Assembly (NCBI RefSeq): GCF_002272895.1
Contig: NZ_MLAQ01000006.1
Location: 54,263-118,262 of the forward strand
Length of the DNA stretch: 64,000 nt
Source: Helicobacter sp. 12S02232-10
GTDB taxonomy: Bacteria; Campylobacterota; Campylobacteria; Campylobacterales; Helicobacteraceae
Direction: 5' to 3'
In this document: piece after piece, positions 27,927-37,564 of the stretch
Numbering within the stretch: position 1 is the stretch's first letter
Layout: each line of letters opens with the position of its first letter
The notes under the pieces: model-generated
Databases searched by the model: none
What the model was told of the DNA's origin: nothing
What the model saw: the letters and a program-made list of their open reading frames with translations, nothing else
Position numbers and translations under genes: made by a program

Positions 27927-29116
27927 TGATTTACAAAATCATTATATTCCTCTTATTGGGTGCAAGCATACACGCTTTGGATATTCAAAGCGTGTCTCAA
28001 AAATATTTGAGGAATAACAAAAAAATTCAAAGCCTTGAAACTCAAATCAAAGCCCTAGAAGCACAGGCTAAAGTAGCTGGAAAATGGGAAGATCCTATTT
28101 TAAGTCTAGGTTACAACAATGCCAATATCAATAACCCATTCATTTTAAATTCAAGCTATATGCAAAATATCAGCGTAGGGCTTTCTCAAAAAATTGACCT
28201 TAACGGCAAAAAAAATACACAGTCTAAAATTGTAGATATTCAAAAACAAAGCAAGATTTTGGAACTCAAAAAACTCAAACAACAATATGCGATCAACATT
28301 TTTATCAGCGCCATTAATTCTTACAAAAATACTCAAGAAATGGAACTGCTTAAAAATGCAATTAAAAATCTCCAAATTGTACTTAATCAAGCTCAAGGCT
28401 TAAGCAATCCCAATACTCTCTCAATAGCCAAGCTAAAAATACTCAAAGCCCAACTTGAAATCCGTAAAAACAATCTTGAAAATTCACTCAACGACGCCAA
28501 AATTGCAATAAGCGAACTAAGCTTTGAGTCTTTGGACTTTTTAAGCCTTGCGCCAAAAGATGTGAATTTAGATGCAAATAAAGAAATCGAAAAGGTAAAA
28601 GAAACCAATTATGATATCAAAATTGCAATGCTTCAAGAAAATGGAGCCAAAAAAGAATTGGCACTGGCTAAAAAAAGTTTATTGGGAGATGTCAATTTAA
28701 ACATCTCTTATTTTCGGCGTTCAGATACTTTTGATATGTTTGCTGTGGGTGTGGCTATTCCATTGCCCGCATATGGCAAACAAACCAATCTGATCGAACA
28801 AAAAAAACAAGAAAGCCTGATCTCAAAAGATGGGATAGAAGACGCTAGAAACAGGGCTATCCATACCGCGATGGGGCTTATCAAAAAAATCAAAACACTC
28901 CAAAAAAATCTTGAAATTATCAACAAGGATATTTTGGGAGCCAACGCTCAAATTGTGCAGATTTATAAAGAAAATCTACCCACATCGGGAGCAGATTATG
29001 CCTCTTTTTATAATGCTTTAAATGATGAGATCAATACTGAACTCTCAAAACTCGAAATTTTAAGCGAACTTAACATTGCATATTTAAATTTACAAAACCT
29101 CAAAGGTTTGGAGTGA
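27926..29116 (+). CDS. crdB: Outer-membrane efflux protein CrdB (CusC/TolC family)
   Basis: CrdB is the outer-membrane duct of the copper exporter. It has a signal peptide (residues 1-17, ending HA) and an almost wholly alpha-helical coiled-coil mature region of 396 aa in total, with an N-terminal repeat (QSLETQIKALEAQAKVAGKW) and the C-terminal repeat (LALAKKSLLGDVNLNISYFR) of the TolC family. A beta stretch with VAIPLPAYGK is typical of CzcC/CusC proteins. It is translationally coupled to crdA and followed 22 bp later by the adaptor gene. Confidence 0.88.
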   Translation: MIYKIIIFLLLGASIHALDIQSVSQKYLRNNKKIQSLETQIKALEAQAKVAGKWEDPILSLGYNNANINNPFILNSSYMQNISVGLSQKIDLNGKKNTQSKIVDIQKQSKILELKKLKQQYAINIFISAINSYKNTQEMELLKNAIKNLQIVLNQAQGLSNPNTLSIAKLKILKAQLEIRKNNLENSLNDAKIAISELSFESLDFLSLAPKDVNLDANKEIEKVKETNYDIKIAMLQENGAKKELALAKKSLLGDVNLNISYFRRSDTFDMFAVGVAIPLPAYGKQTNLIEQKKQESLISKDGIEDARNRAIHTAMGLIKKIKTLQKNLEIINKDILGANAQIVQIYKENLPTSGADYASFYNALNDEINTELSKLEILSELNIAYLNLQNLKGLE

Positions 29117-29138
29117 TTTTTTATAAAAGGAAAATAAT

Positions 29139-30092
29139 ATGAAAAAAATATTGATTTTAGCAATACTTATAGGATGGTGTCTTGGGGAAGACTTTAGCCT
29201 ACCTACAATTAAAGTTATCCAACAAGAGATAGCCCCATCCAAACGCTACTATGCCTTATTACAACCAGACGAGAGTCGTATTTATAGCCAAAATGTTCGA
29301 TTTGAAGGATTTGTTGAAAAACTTTATGCAAATAAAACCTATCTCAAAGTCAAAAAGGGCGAAAAACTCTTCTCTGTTTATTCCCCTGAACTCATCAATG
29401 CTCAAGGCGAACTGCTTGCCTCATTGCGTTTCAACGAACAAATCGGAGCGATAAAAGAAAAACTCCGACTTTTAGGAATCCCAAAAAATGAGATTGAAAG
29501 CATCATTAAAAATAGAAAAATAAAAAACTCTATTGAGATTTCATCAAACTTTGATGGAGTCATATTTACAAAAAATATAAGCGAAGGAGGATTTATCAAA
29601 CGTGGGGATGAACTTTTTAAGATCATTGACCTCAGCCACATCTGGGTAGTCGCCAAAATTAATCAAGAAGATTTGGAGTTTTTGAAACACTCACAAAAAG
29701 CAATGGTCAAAGTCGAAGGGATTCCTAATAAATTCCAAGTTACACTTGAAAATATCAATCCACAAATAGGTTTGAATGATAAGTTTATAGAAGCACGATT
29801 TGGACTTGAAAATCAAGATTCAATCTTTTATCCCAATATGTTTGCCAAGATTGAAATTTTTGGAGAAAGCAAAAAAAGATTAGTCTTGCCAAAAGACGCC
29901 GTGCTGATTAAAAATAATCAAGCCATCGTATTCAAAAAAGACGACTTTGGTTTTACTCCGATAAATATCGAAGTAAAACAATTAAGCAATGGAGATTATG
30001 AGATTTTACAAGGACTCAAGCTCGGGGATGAAGTAGCTAAAAATGCTTTATTTATTCTAGACGCGGATGCTCAAAATAACGGGGATTATTGA
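29139..30092 (+). CDS. cusB: Periplasmic adaptor of copper/silver efflux (CusB/CzcB-like)
   Basis: This membrane-fusion protein links the RND pump to CrdB. It is 317 aa, with a signal peptide (1-16) and no lipobox. The barrel-sandwich part includes FEGFVEKLYANKTYLKVKKG, a short hairpin (LINAQGELLASL) and the DLSHIWVVAKINQEDLEFL beta-barrel segment typical of CusB. It lacks the large N-terminal metal domain. Gene order and the CusA-type pump indicate Cu(I)/Ag(I). In H. pylori the corresponding gene is often called czcB. Confidence 0.85.
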   Translation: MKKILILAILIGWCLGEDFSLPTIKVIQQEIAPSKRYYALLQPDESRIYSQNVRFEGFVEKLYANKTYLKVKKGEKLFSVYSPELINAQGELLASLRFNEQIGAIKEKLRLLGIPKNEIESIIKNRKIKNSIEISSNFDGVIFTKNISEGGFIKRGDELFKIIDLSHIWVVAKINQEDLEFLKHSQKAMVKVEGIPNKFQVTLENINPQIGLNDKFIEARFGLENQDSIFYPNMFAKIEIFGESKKRLVLPKDAVLIKNNQAIVFKKDDFGFTPINIEVKQLSNGDYEILQGLKLGDEVAKNALFILDADAQNNGDY

Positions 30093-30093
30093 A

Positions 30094-33000
30094 ATGATAG
30101 AAAAAATTATTGATTTAAGTATCAAAAATAAACTCTTAGTGCTTCTAACCACTCTTTTAGTGTTTTTAGGTTCAATATGGGCGATTAAAACGATCCGTTT
30201 AGATGCACTGCCCGATCTATCTCCAGCTCAAGTTGTCGTGCAAATCACTTATCCCAACCAAAGCCCCAAAATTGTTCAAGAACAAGTAACCTACCCTCTA
30301 GTATCTACCTTTATGAGTATTGCCAATATTGAAACGGTGCGGGGAATCTCAAGTTATGAAAGCGGATTGATTTATATTATATTCAAAGATAATGTAGATA
30401 TATATTGGGCGCGTGATCGGGTGCTTGAACAGCTCAGTCGTCTCAAAAATCTCCCTCCTGAGGCAAAAGTAGAACTAGGCAGTGATTCTACTTCGATTGG
30501 ATGGGCATATCAATATGCTCTAGTAAGCAAAACAAAAAATCTGAGCGAACTCAAAACTCTACAAGATTTTTATTACAAATACGCACTTTTAGGAGTTGAT
30601 GGCGTCAGTGAAGTAGCAAGTATAGGAGGGTTTGAAAAAAATTACGAGGTTACTATCAATAATGATGCGCTCATTAAATATGATCTCACACTTGAAGACA
30701 TACTCAATGCAATCAAAAAATCCAATAACGATACCGGCGGGGGCATCATACTTGAAAGCGGATTTGAAAAAATCATCCGCGCGCGTGGTTACATTAAAAA
30801 TCTCGATGATTTAGGCAATATTGTGCTTAAAAATCAAGATGGTATTCCATTAAAAATCAAAGATGTCGCAACCATTAACCTTACGCCAAAGCCAAGACGC
30901 TCTGCTGCAGATTTAAATGGGCAAGGTGAAGTTATTGGGGGTATCGTAATGGTGCGTTATCACGCCGATACCTACGGGGTGCTTCAAAATATCAAGAAAA
31001 AAGTAGCGGAGTTGAATAAAACAAATCAAGAGGTACAAATACAAAGCGTTTATGATCGTAGCGAACTAATAGAAAAAGCAGTCAAAAATCTTGTGCATAC
31101 CTTGATTGAAGAAAGCATTATCGTGCTTTTAATTACGGCTATTTTCTTGTTGCATTTTCGTAGCGCTCTTGTTATTATCATCACCCTTCCTTTGTGCGTA
31201 TGCATTAGTTTTCTCTTGATGCGACTTTTTAATATTGAAGCAAGCATTATGAGTTTAGGAGGCATAGCAATTGCCATTGGGGCGATGGTAGATGCAGCTA
31301 TTGTAATGGTTGAAAATGCACACAAACATTTACAGCACACAAATATGAAAGATGAAAAACAACGGGTAGATTCAATCCTCTCTGGCACCAAGCAAGTCGG
31401 TGGGGCAATATTTTTTGCATTGATGATTATTGTAGTATCTTTCTTGCCTATATTTGCTCTCAGTGGTCAAGAAGAAAAACTTTTCTCACCTCTAGCTTAT
31501 ACCAAAACTTTTGCGATGCTTGCAGGAGCAGTTCTCTCCATCACTATCGTACCAATATTGATGGTTTATACCATCAAAGGCAAAATCATTCCAGAGACCA
31601 AAAACCCTATCAATGCATTTTTCATAAAAATTTACGGGATATGTCTTTCTTTTGTATTGCGATTTCGCTTCATTTTTTTGGGGCTGTGTTTAATTGGGCT
31701 AGGTGGCATTTATTTTTCTTACAAAAAACTTCATTGGGAATTTATCCCCCAAATCAACGAGGGTGTTATAATGTATATGCCCGTTACAAGCAATTCTGTC
31801 GGTATAGATGTAGCCATTGAATATCTTAAAAAAGCTGATGAAGCCATCAAAAGTCTTGATGAAGTTAAACAAGTTTTTGGAAAAGTCGGGAGAGCTAATA
31901 CTAGTACTGATACAGCCTCCCTTTCTATGATGGAAATTTATATCGAACTGAAACCTAAAAATGAATGGAAAGAAAAAATCACCTATAAACAACTCAGGGA
32001 AAAACTTGAACAGACACTCCAAATCAAAGGACTTACAAACTCATGGACATACCCCATAAGGGGACGCACCGATATGTTATTGACCGGAATTAGAACCCCT
32101 TTGGGTATCAAACTCTATGGCAATGACGTCCAAAAGCTACAAGATATTTCGATTCAAATCGAACAAAAGCTCAAAACACTTAAAGAGTCTCTCTCGGTAT
32201 TTGCCGAAAGAACAAATAATGGTTATTACATCAATGCAGATCTCAATGAAGAAAAGCTTGCTCAATACGGCGTAACCAAAGAAAATATTTTAAACGTCAT
32301 TACATATGGTATCGGCGGAACGACCATCACAACACGGATTAACGGAGTAGAAAACTACCCGATTTCACTGCGCTTTAAAGATTCTCAAAGAAATAGCCTT
32401 CAAAGCATCAAAGAACTCTATGTTAAGACCCAATACGGTTACAAACCTTTAGGAGAATTGGCCAAAATCTATTATGACAACTCTCCTGCAACGCTTAAAA
32501 GCGAAAAAGGTCTGAATGTAAATTTTATTTATATTGTACCCAAAACAGGCATAAGCGCTGGAGAATATAAAGAAATTGCTTCGCGCGAACTAGCTAAAAT
32601 AGATTTGCCTAACGGATACTATTACGAATTCTCCGGAGAAAGCAAATACCTTGAAGAAGCATTTGAAACACTCCAATATATCATTCCTGTGAGTATTTTT
32701 ATTATTTTTATCTTGATAGTTTTTGCACTCAAAAATTTTTCCAACTCATTATTATGTTTTTTAACTCTGCCTTTTGCATTTTTGGGCGGACTTTTATTTA
32801 TGGATTTTGCAGGATATAATTTAAGCATTGCAGCTCTAGTTGGATTTCTAGCACTTCTAGGTGTGGCTTCAGAAACTGCTATCGTAATGATTATTTATCT
32901 TGAAGAGGCTTACAAAAGCTTTTTATGCCAACCCCAAACTCGCTTGAATCTTAAAAATGCAATTATGGAAGGAGCGGTCAAAAGAGTACGCCCAAAACTG

Positions 33001-33183
33001 ATGACTTTTTTTAGTATTCTTGCTTCTTTGATACCTATTATGTTTTCTCAAGGCGTAGGCAGTGAAATTATGCGTTCAATTGCTGCTCCAATGCTAGGAG
33101 GAATGATAACAAGCGTGATTTTGACACTTTTTATCATTCCAGTAATCTATTTTTTGATAAAAAGTGCTAAGATAAAAGAATGA
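30094..33183 (+). CDS. cusA: Cu(I)/Ag(I) RND efflux pump CusA
   Basis: This inner-membrane proton-driven pump exports copper or silver through CrdB. It is 1029 aa from ATG 30094, two bases after the cusB stop. Helix 4 reads AIAIGAMVDAAIVMVENAHK, the monovalent-metal (CusA) version rather than the CzcA version. Three methionines correspond to the CusA transport site: YMP (about residue 560), LSMMEIYI and TDMLLTGI. The Arg/Thr-rich ends of helices 10-11 are intact. Its stop overlaps the regulator's ATG (ATGA). In H. pylori the homologue is named czcA; the residues favour copper. Confidence 0.9.
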   Translation: MIEKIIDLSIKNKLLVLLTTLLVFLGSIWAIKTIRLDALPDLSPAQVVVQITYPNQSPKIVQEQVTYPLVSTFMSIANIETVRGISSYESGLIYIIFKDNVDIYWARDRVLEQLSRLKNLPPEAKVELGSDSTSIGWAYQYALVSKTKNLSELKTLQDFYYKYALLGVDGVSEVASIGGFEKNYEVTINNDALIKYDLTLEDILNAIKKSNNDTGGGIILESGFEKIIRARGYIKNLDDLGNIVLKNQDGIPLKIKDVATINLTPKPRRSAADLNGQGEVIGGIVMVRYHADTYGVLQNIKKKVAELNKTNQEVQIQSVYDRSELIEKAVKNLVHTLIEESIIVLLITAIFLLHFRSALVIIITLPLCVCISFLLMRLFNIEASIMSLGGIAIAIGAMVDAAIVMVENAHKHLQHTNMKDEKQRVDSILSGTKQVGGAIFFALMIIVVSFLPIFALSGQEEKLFSPLAYTKTFAMLAGAVLSITIVPILMVYTIKGKIIPETKNPINAFFIKIYGICLSFVLRFRFIFLGLCLIGLGGIYFSYKKLHWEFIPQINEGVIMYMPVTSNSVGIDVAIEYLKKADEAIKSLDEVKQVFGKVGRANTSTDTASLSMMEIYIELKPKNEWKEKITYKQLREKLEQTLQIKGLTNSWTYPIRGRTDMLLTGIRTPLGIKLYGNDVQKLQDISIQIEQKLKTLKESLSVFAERTNNGYYINADLNEEKLAQYGVTKENILNVITYGIGGTTITTRINGVENYPISLRFKDSQRNSLQSIKELYVKTQYGYKPLGELAKIYYDNSPATLKSEKGLNVNFIYIVPKTGISAGEYKEIASRELAKIDLPNGYYYEFSGESKYLEEAFETLQYIIPVSIFIIFILIVFALKNFSNSLLCFLTLPFAFLGGLLFMDFAGYNLSIAALVGFLALLGVASETAIVMIIYLEEAYKSFLCQPQTRLNLKNAIMEGAVKRVRPKLMTFFSILASLIPIMFSQGVGSEIMRSIAAPMLGGMITSVILTLFIIPVIYFLIKSAKIKE

Positions 33184-33824
33184 AGACAAAAATACTTTTG
33201 CTTGAAGATGACATTTTACTCCATAAGATCGTTAAAGAATTTCTTATTGAACTAGGATTTGAAGTTACAAGTGCCTTTGATGGTCAAAATGCGGAAAATA
33301 TACTACTCAAAGAAAGCTTTAACTTATGGATTTTTGATGTTCATGTGCCAAAAATTATTGGTTTTGAAATCCTCCAAAACCTTAGAAAACTCCACATTCA
33401 AACACCTGTAATTTTTATCACTGCACTTAAAGATAGTTTGAGCCTTAAAAAAGCCTTCGAAATTGGAGCAAACGATTATATCAAAAAGCCCTTTGACCTT
33501 GAAGAACTTCAAGCTAGAATCGAACATATTCTAAAAAGCAAAAAAATCCAAATCGCTCCAGAATGCTTTTATGAAGAAGGAATTTTAAGCCTCAAGGGAA
33601 AAGAAATGCCTCTGAAGCAAAAAGAGATCAAGTTACTTGAATTTTTTCTCCATAACAAAGGTAGAGTAATTTCAAAAGAAGAACTTTTAAACAATATATG
33701 GAGTTACGAACAAATTATTGATGAATCCACGCTCAGAACTTACATTAAAAATCTCAGAAAATATTTAGGCAAAGAAATTATTCAAAATATTAAAGGAGTC
33801 GGCTATTGCTTTAAACAATTATGA
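33180..33824 (+). CDS. crdR: OmpR-family response regulator, CrdR-like
   Basis: This is a two-component regulator of 214 aa. The receiver domain (1-118) has the acidic pair ED near residues 9-11, phosphoacceptor D53 (WIFDVHVPK), the switch T (FITAL) and K103 (DYIKKPF). The DNA-binding winged helix (about 135-214) ends with RTYIKNLRKYLGKEIIQNIK and GVGYCF. It overlaps cusA by four bases, so it is co-expressed with the pump it probably activates. The name follows H. pylori CrdR, which controls crdA; orthology is inferred from position and family. Confidence 0.82.
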   Translation: MKTKILLLEDDILLHKIVKEFLIELGFEVTSAFDGQNAENILLKESFNLWIFDVHVPKIIGFEILQNLRKLHIQTPVIFITALKDSLSLKKAFEIGANDYIKKPFDLEELQARIEHILKSKKIQIAPECFYEEGILSLKGKEMPLKQKEIKLLEFFLHNKGRVISKEELLNNIWSYEQIIDESTLRTYIKNLRKYLGKEIIQNIKGVGYCFKQL

Positions 33825-33831
33825 AAAAAAA
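33824..33831 (+). repeat. A8 homopolymer at the start of crdS
   Basis: Eight adenines directly follow the ATG that overlaps the crdR stop. With nine adenines the ATG would be in frame with the kinase; with eight it leads to a TAG after nine codons. Confidence 0.85.
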
Positions 33832-33858
33832 TCGCTTAAAATCTTTTTAGGCACTTAT

Positions 33859-34983
33859 TTGGGATCTTCTTTTGTCCTGATGGCAGTTATTGCAGCAATT
33901 TTTTTCTTTTATGAGCGTGATATTATTCTCAAAAATATCGAACGCGAAATGCAGCTTAAAGCCTACAGATTGGCAAAAGATATCGTAAATCTCCATATGA
34001 ACCACCACGATAATCAACAAGCATTCAACGATTTGCTCAAAAAATATTCTGGCACCCATATCGCTTTGTTTGACAAAAATAAAAAAGTGATTTACTCCAC
34101 TATTGAAGAAAATTTTATTCCAGATAAAAATGGATTTTTCAGATCAGGGAATCGTTTTTATCTCGCTGATGACAACACGTTCGGGCATCTAGGAATTGAT
34201 GCAATCCTGTTGGAATACGAACCCAAAAACCCTGTTTTTAAACAACTTTATCATACAATTATATTGACATCTATGTTCGCATTTATCTGCATAATCATCA
34301 TCTCAGTGATTTTGTCCAAGTTGTTTTTAAAACCTATTCGCAACGAAATATCGCGTATTGATTCATTTATTAAAAATATTACCCACGAACTCAATACCCC
34401 CATCACATCTCTTTTAATCTCAGCAAACTCACTCAAAAAACACGGCGGAGAAAAAATCTCACGCATTCTTGTTGCCACCAAACGCATCCAATATTTATAT
34501 GATAATTTAACCTATATTTTTATGAAAGATATTAAAAATGAAGAATGCATATCCCTTGATTTAAAAAAACTTATACAAATACAAATCAATCTATTAAAAG
34601 AAGTGGCTTGCTACCACCAAATCACGATTGAAAACGATTTAAAAGAAAAAAAGCTGACTGCTCAAGAGAACGATATGATTTCACTCATAAATAATTTAAT
34701 AATGAATGCCATAAAATATAATATTCCCGAAGGAAAAATTAAAATCATTCTAGATAAAGATCTATGCATAAGCAACACAGGACATCAAATTCCTCAAGAT
34801 AAAATTAAGCTCTTAAGTCAAAGATATTTCCGACTCGATTTGAGTAAAAACGGGTATGGTATCGGATTAAACATTATCAAAAGCGTATGCGATCATTATG
34901 GCTTCAAGCTCTCTATCACAAGCAAAGCACTTACAGAAGAAATTTATGAAAATACATTTAAAATCAGACTTTCAAAGACTTAA
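33859..34983 (+). CDS. crdS: Sensor histidine kinase, CrdS-like, with start region out of frame
   Basis: This inner-membrane sensor has two membrane helices (about residues 2-18 and 133-154 of this frame) around a periplasmic sensing domain. A kinase core follows: H176 in NITHELNTP, the N box NNLIMNAIKYN, G1 SNTGHQIP and G2 GYGIGLNII. The natural start would be ATG 33821, overlapping the crdR stop (ATGA) and followed by A8 (33824-33831), but that ATG reads MKKNRLKSF and then stops. The kinase frame would be joined to it by one extra A (MKKKSLKIFLGTYLG). As sequenced the first in-frame start is a weak TTG at 33859. It may be phase-variable, slippage-dependent, or a sequencing error. Confidence 0.78.
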   Translation: MGSSFVLMAVIAAIFFFYERDIILKNIEREMQLKAYRLAKDIVNLHMNHHDNQQAFNDLLKKYSGTHIALFDKNKKVIYSTIEENFIPDKNGFFRSGNRFYLADDNTFGHLGIDAILLEYEPKNPVFKQLYHTIILTSMFAFICIIIISVILSKLFLKPIRNEISRIDSFIKNITHELNTPITSLLISANSLKKHGGEKISRILVATKRIQYLYDNLTYIFMKDIKNEECISLDLKKLIQIQINLLKEVACYHQITIENDLKEKKLTAQENDMISLINNLIMNAIKYNIPEGKIKIILDKDLCISNTGHQIPQDKIKLLSQRYFRLDLSKNGYGIGLNIIKSVCDHYGFKLSITSKALTEEIYENTFKIRLSKT

Positions 34984-35010
34984 ATTGATTCAAATCAAGA
35001 AAAATACCAT

Positions 35011-35031
35011 TTGATAGAATTATCCTATCAA
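35011..35031 (+). terminator. Possible terminator hairpin after crdS
   Basis: TTGATAG-N7-CTATCAA is a seven-pair stem in the 97-bp gap before the autotransporter gene, followed by a T/A-rich stretch. The stem is A/T-rich and weak, so termination may be partial; it could also be an operator. Confidence 0.35.
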
Positions 35032-35080
35032 TATTTTATATTTTATCAATAAGAAAATTTAGAATACGGAATCAACGATT

Positions 35081-37555
35081 ATGAAAAAACTACTTGCTCC
35101 TCTTTGTCTTATCTTGCCACTTTTTTCCGAAGAATGGGGAGATCGTATGCCTTCTGAAGAAATCTTAAATTCGGGCGAAATAAAAACCATTAAAGTCAGT
35201 GGAGAAAGCGGTACAGATGGCAAGAACTATTTCTATAATTACAGAAATTTCACCTATTCTACAAATGGTCTAGGAACTTCTGAACTCATTATACTCCCTA
35301 AAACGACTCTAGGTTCTTTTTATAATAAAGGACATATCTATATTGATCAAAACTCCAAACTTTCAATGAATTTTACAAACTCGATTTTGATACTACAAGA
35401 TTATGGTTCTTATACGATACAAAAAAATGCCGGACTTGAAATGTCAGGACAGGAATTTACCATTTATGCAGGAACATTTCTAAATAAGGGCATCACAACA
35501 CTAAACATCAGTGGTTCTGTCAATAATAACTTTACATCAGGCACAAAAGGCATTATCAATGAAGGCGGATCTCTCACCATTAACGCCGAAATCTTTCATA
35601 ACGGAAGAACAGACATCGGGGAAGGCTCTTATGGAGTCTTTGAAACGACTGAAAACGGGGTAAGCATCATCAATGTAAATACGGAATTTAATAATCTCAG
35701 CTATATCTATCGAATATTAGATGGAGAAGTTAAGAATAAAAAAAATGCCGATGCTATTTCAATCCTGAAAGCTTCCTCTCAAGGAACCCTTTCTATCAAT
35801 GGAGGAGATGTTTATAACGGAGGACACATTCAATACTCTGGCGGTTCAGGCTCCAAATCTTATTATTCTGGTGCAGGTTACATCATTGCTGATAATGGAA
35901 CTATCAATATTGAAAAAAATCTTATTTCTAAAGGAGCAGGAGAAAAACTCAGTGCGCAAAATGCTTCTGAAGCGGTCTATTCAAAAATATCTGCCATAAA
36001 CAAAGGAGTTATTAATATCAAAGGGAATTTCACCAATGGTATTTATAGCAATGTTGTTGTAAGCGAAGGTGGCAGTATTAATGTGGGCGGAAGTTTTCAA
36101 AGCGGAAAAAATACCAATATTATTTTTGGTGGAGATTCTTTAAAAGGTTATGGAAATATCAGTGCAAATAATGCTGATATCAGCGGTGCAAATTTGGTTT
36201 TTTATAAAGGAGATGTAAAAACTGATACCACCTATGTATTTTTGGAAACTAAAAATACGCTCAATTATGATGCTTCAATTCTAGGCATACAAAACACAAT
36301 TGCTCAAGATGGGAGTGAAAATCTATTTTATCAAGCTTTCATTGAAAATGATGGGAATCGTTTAAAAATTACCTTTCAAGACAAAACAGGGAATCAAAGT
36401 GTTTCTGAAATCATCTCCCAAAATACCGAACTTAATCAAAATGAACGTATCATTATCGATGCAATCGACACACAAAAACCCATAAATACATTTGATATTA
36501 GGAATTTAAGTGCGACCCAAATCAAAGAGACTGCCAAAAATATTGAAAAAGGATTCAGTAACTTTGCAAACAATAAAAATATGTCAATAAGAACTGGGTT
36601 TAATACCGCAAAAACCTTAATATTCAACCGAATGATCAAGGTTCAATCTTTAATCGCCCAAAACCAACCATTGCCAAGATATGCTGCCAACACAATTAAT
36701 CCTTATGGCTATCAATCCGATCAGGTCGCACGTCCTTATTATCTGACCTACCCCTCAAGAAAAACACTCAAGACTAACGCATTATATGCAAGTATATTGG
36801 GAGCATACCAAAAAAACACTGCAGGATCAGGCTATGATTATGGTTTTAATGCCGGATATGACAAGACTTTCAACAAAAATCTATTTTTGGGTTTTTATGC
36901 AAACTATCTCTTAGGGGACTCAAAACTTGACTCTGTAGATATTCGTACCCAATCCCTCCAGATAGGAACTTATGCACGTCTGAATACATCGTTTTTAGAA
37001 ACTGATATTATTTTTAGTTACATCAATGCTAGAAATAATGCGGTTAAAGAAATTACGATTGCTTCTGATACCTATTCTAATCATTCTCGATACAATACCC
37101 AAGCTTTCAATCTATTGATTCAAGCAGGTCCTAAAATTGTCTTTGGAACCAATATTATCAAGCCTTATATTGGAATAAATGCTGTTTATGAACACAATAA
37201 CCAGCTCAAAGAAAAAGATGAATTATTTGCAAGCGAATATTTTTTCAAAAATAATCTTTATGTAGGGGCAATAGCAGGAATTGAGTATCGAAAATATTCG
37301 AATGGAGGCTACTTTTTTATCCAACCCTCAATAGAATATACTTTTTACAGCAATCTTAAAGCCACACAAATCATTTTTTTAAACAATACTCTAGTCATCC
37401 CAACACCGGCGAAAGAAAATTTCGCCTCCTTACTTGTAGGAGGAGAATTTCCTCTTAATAGCAGATTCTTAGTTAATATCAACGCCTCACTAAAGGCTTC
37501 AAATCAAAAAACTTTAATCGCTGCAGGAAGCGCATCTTTAAAGTTTATATTCTAA
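35081..37555 (+). CDS. Autotransporter (type Va secretion) with beta-helical passenger
   Basis: An 824-aa surface protein. It has a signal peptide at 1-16 (LAPLCLILPLFSEE). The passenger (about 17-470) is Ser/Gly/Asn-rich with recurring short turns such as GSLTINAEIFHNG, GTLSINGGDVYNGG, GVINIKGNFTNG and GSINVGGSFQSG, the pattern of a right-handed beta-helix. A linker (about 475-545) leads to a C-terminal autotransporter barrel (about 555-824) containing NALYASILGAYQKNTAGSGY and ending in phenylalanine (SLKFIF). It resembles Helicobacter VacA-like/ImaA-type autotransporters only in the barrel; I see no enzyme motif. It is separated from crdS by 97 bp. Adhesion or immune interaction is a guess. 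Confidence 0.82.
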   Translation: MKKLLAPLCLILPLFSEEWGDRMPSEEILNSGEIKTIKVSGESGTDGKNYFYNYRNFTYSTNGLGTSELIILPKTTLGSFYNKGHIYIDQNSKLSMNFTNSILILQDYGSYTIQKNAGLEMSGQEFTIYAGTFLNKGITTLNISGSVNNNFTSGTKGIINEGGSLTINAEIFHNGRTDIGEGSYGVFETTENGVSIINVNTEFNNLSYIYRILDGEVKNKKNADAISILKASSQGTLSINGGDVYNGGHIQYSGGSGSKSYYSGAGYIIADNGTINIEKNLISKGAGEKLSAQNASEAVYSKISAINKGVINIKGNFTNGIYSNVVVSEGGSINVGGSFQSGKNTNIIFGGDSLKGYGNISANNADISGANLVFYKGDVKTDTTYVFLETKNTLNYDASILGIQNTIAQDGSENLFYQAFIENDGNRLKITFQDKTGNQSVSEIISQNTELNQNERIIIDAIDTQKPINTFDIRNLSATQIKETAKNIEKGFSNFANNKNMSIRTGFNTAKTLIFNRMIKVQSLIAQNQPLPRYAANTINPYGYQSDQVARPYYLTYPSRKTLKTNALYASILGAYQKNTAGSGYDYGFNAGYDKTFNKNLFLGFYANYLLGDSKLDSVDIRTQSLQIGTYARLNTSFLETDIIFSYINARNNAVKEITIASDTYSNHSRYNTQAFNLLIQAGPKIVFGTNIIKPYIGINAVYEHNNQLKEKDELFASEYFFKNNLYVGAIAGIEYRKYSNGGYFFIQPSIEYTFYSNLKATQIIFLNNTLVIPTPAKENFASLLVGGEFPLNSRFLVNINASLKASNQKTLIAAGSASLKFIF

Positions 37556-37564
37556 ATATAGAAA

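Noticed and set aside
33821..33850. Short peptide MKKNRLKSF starting at the ATGA overlap
   Set aside because: It is only nine codons and is better explained as the displaced start of the kinase than as a leader peptide, though a leader cannot be excluded.
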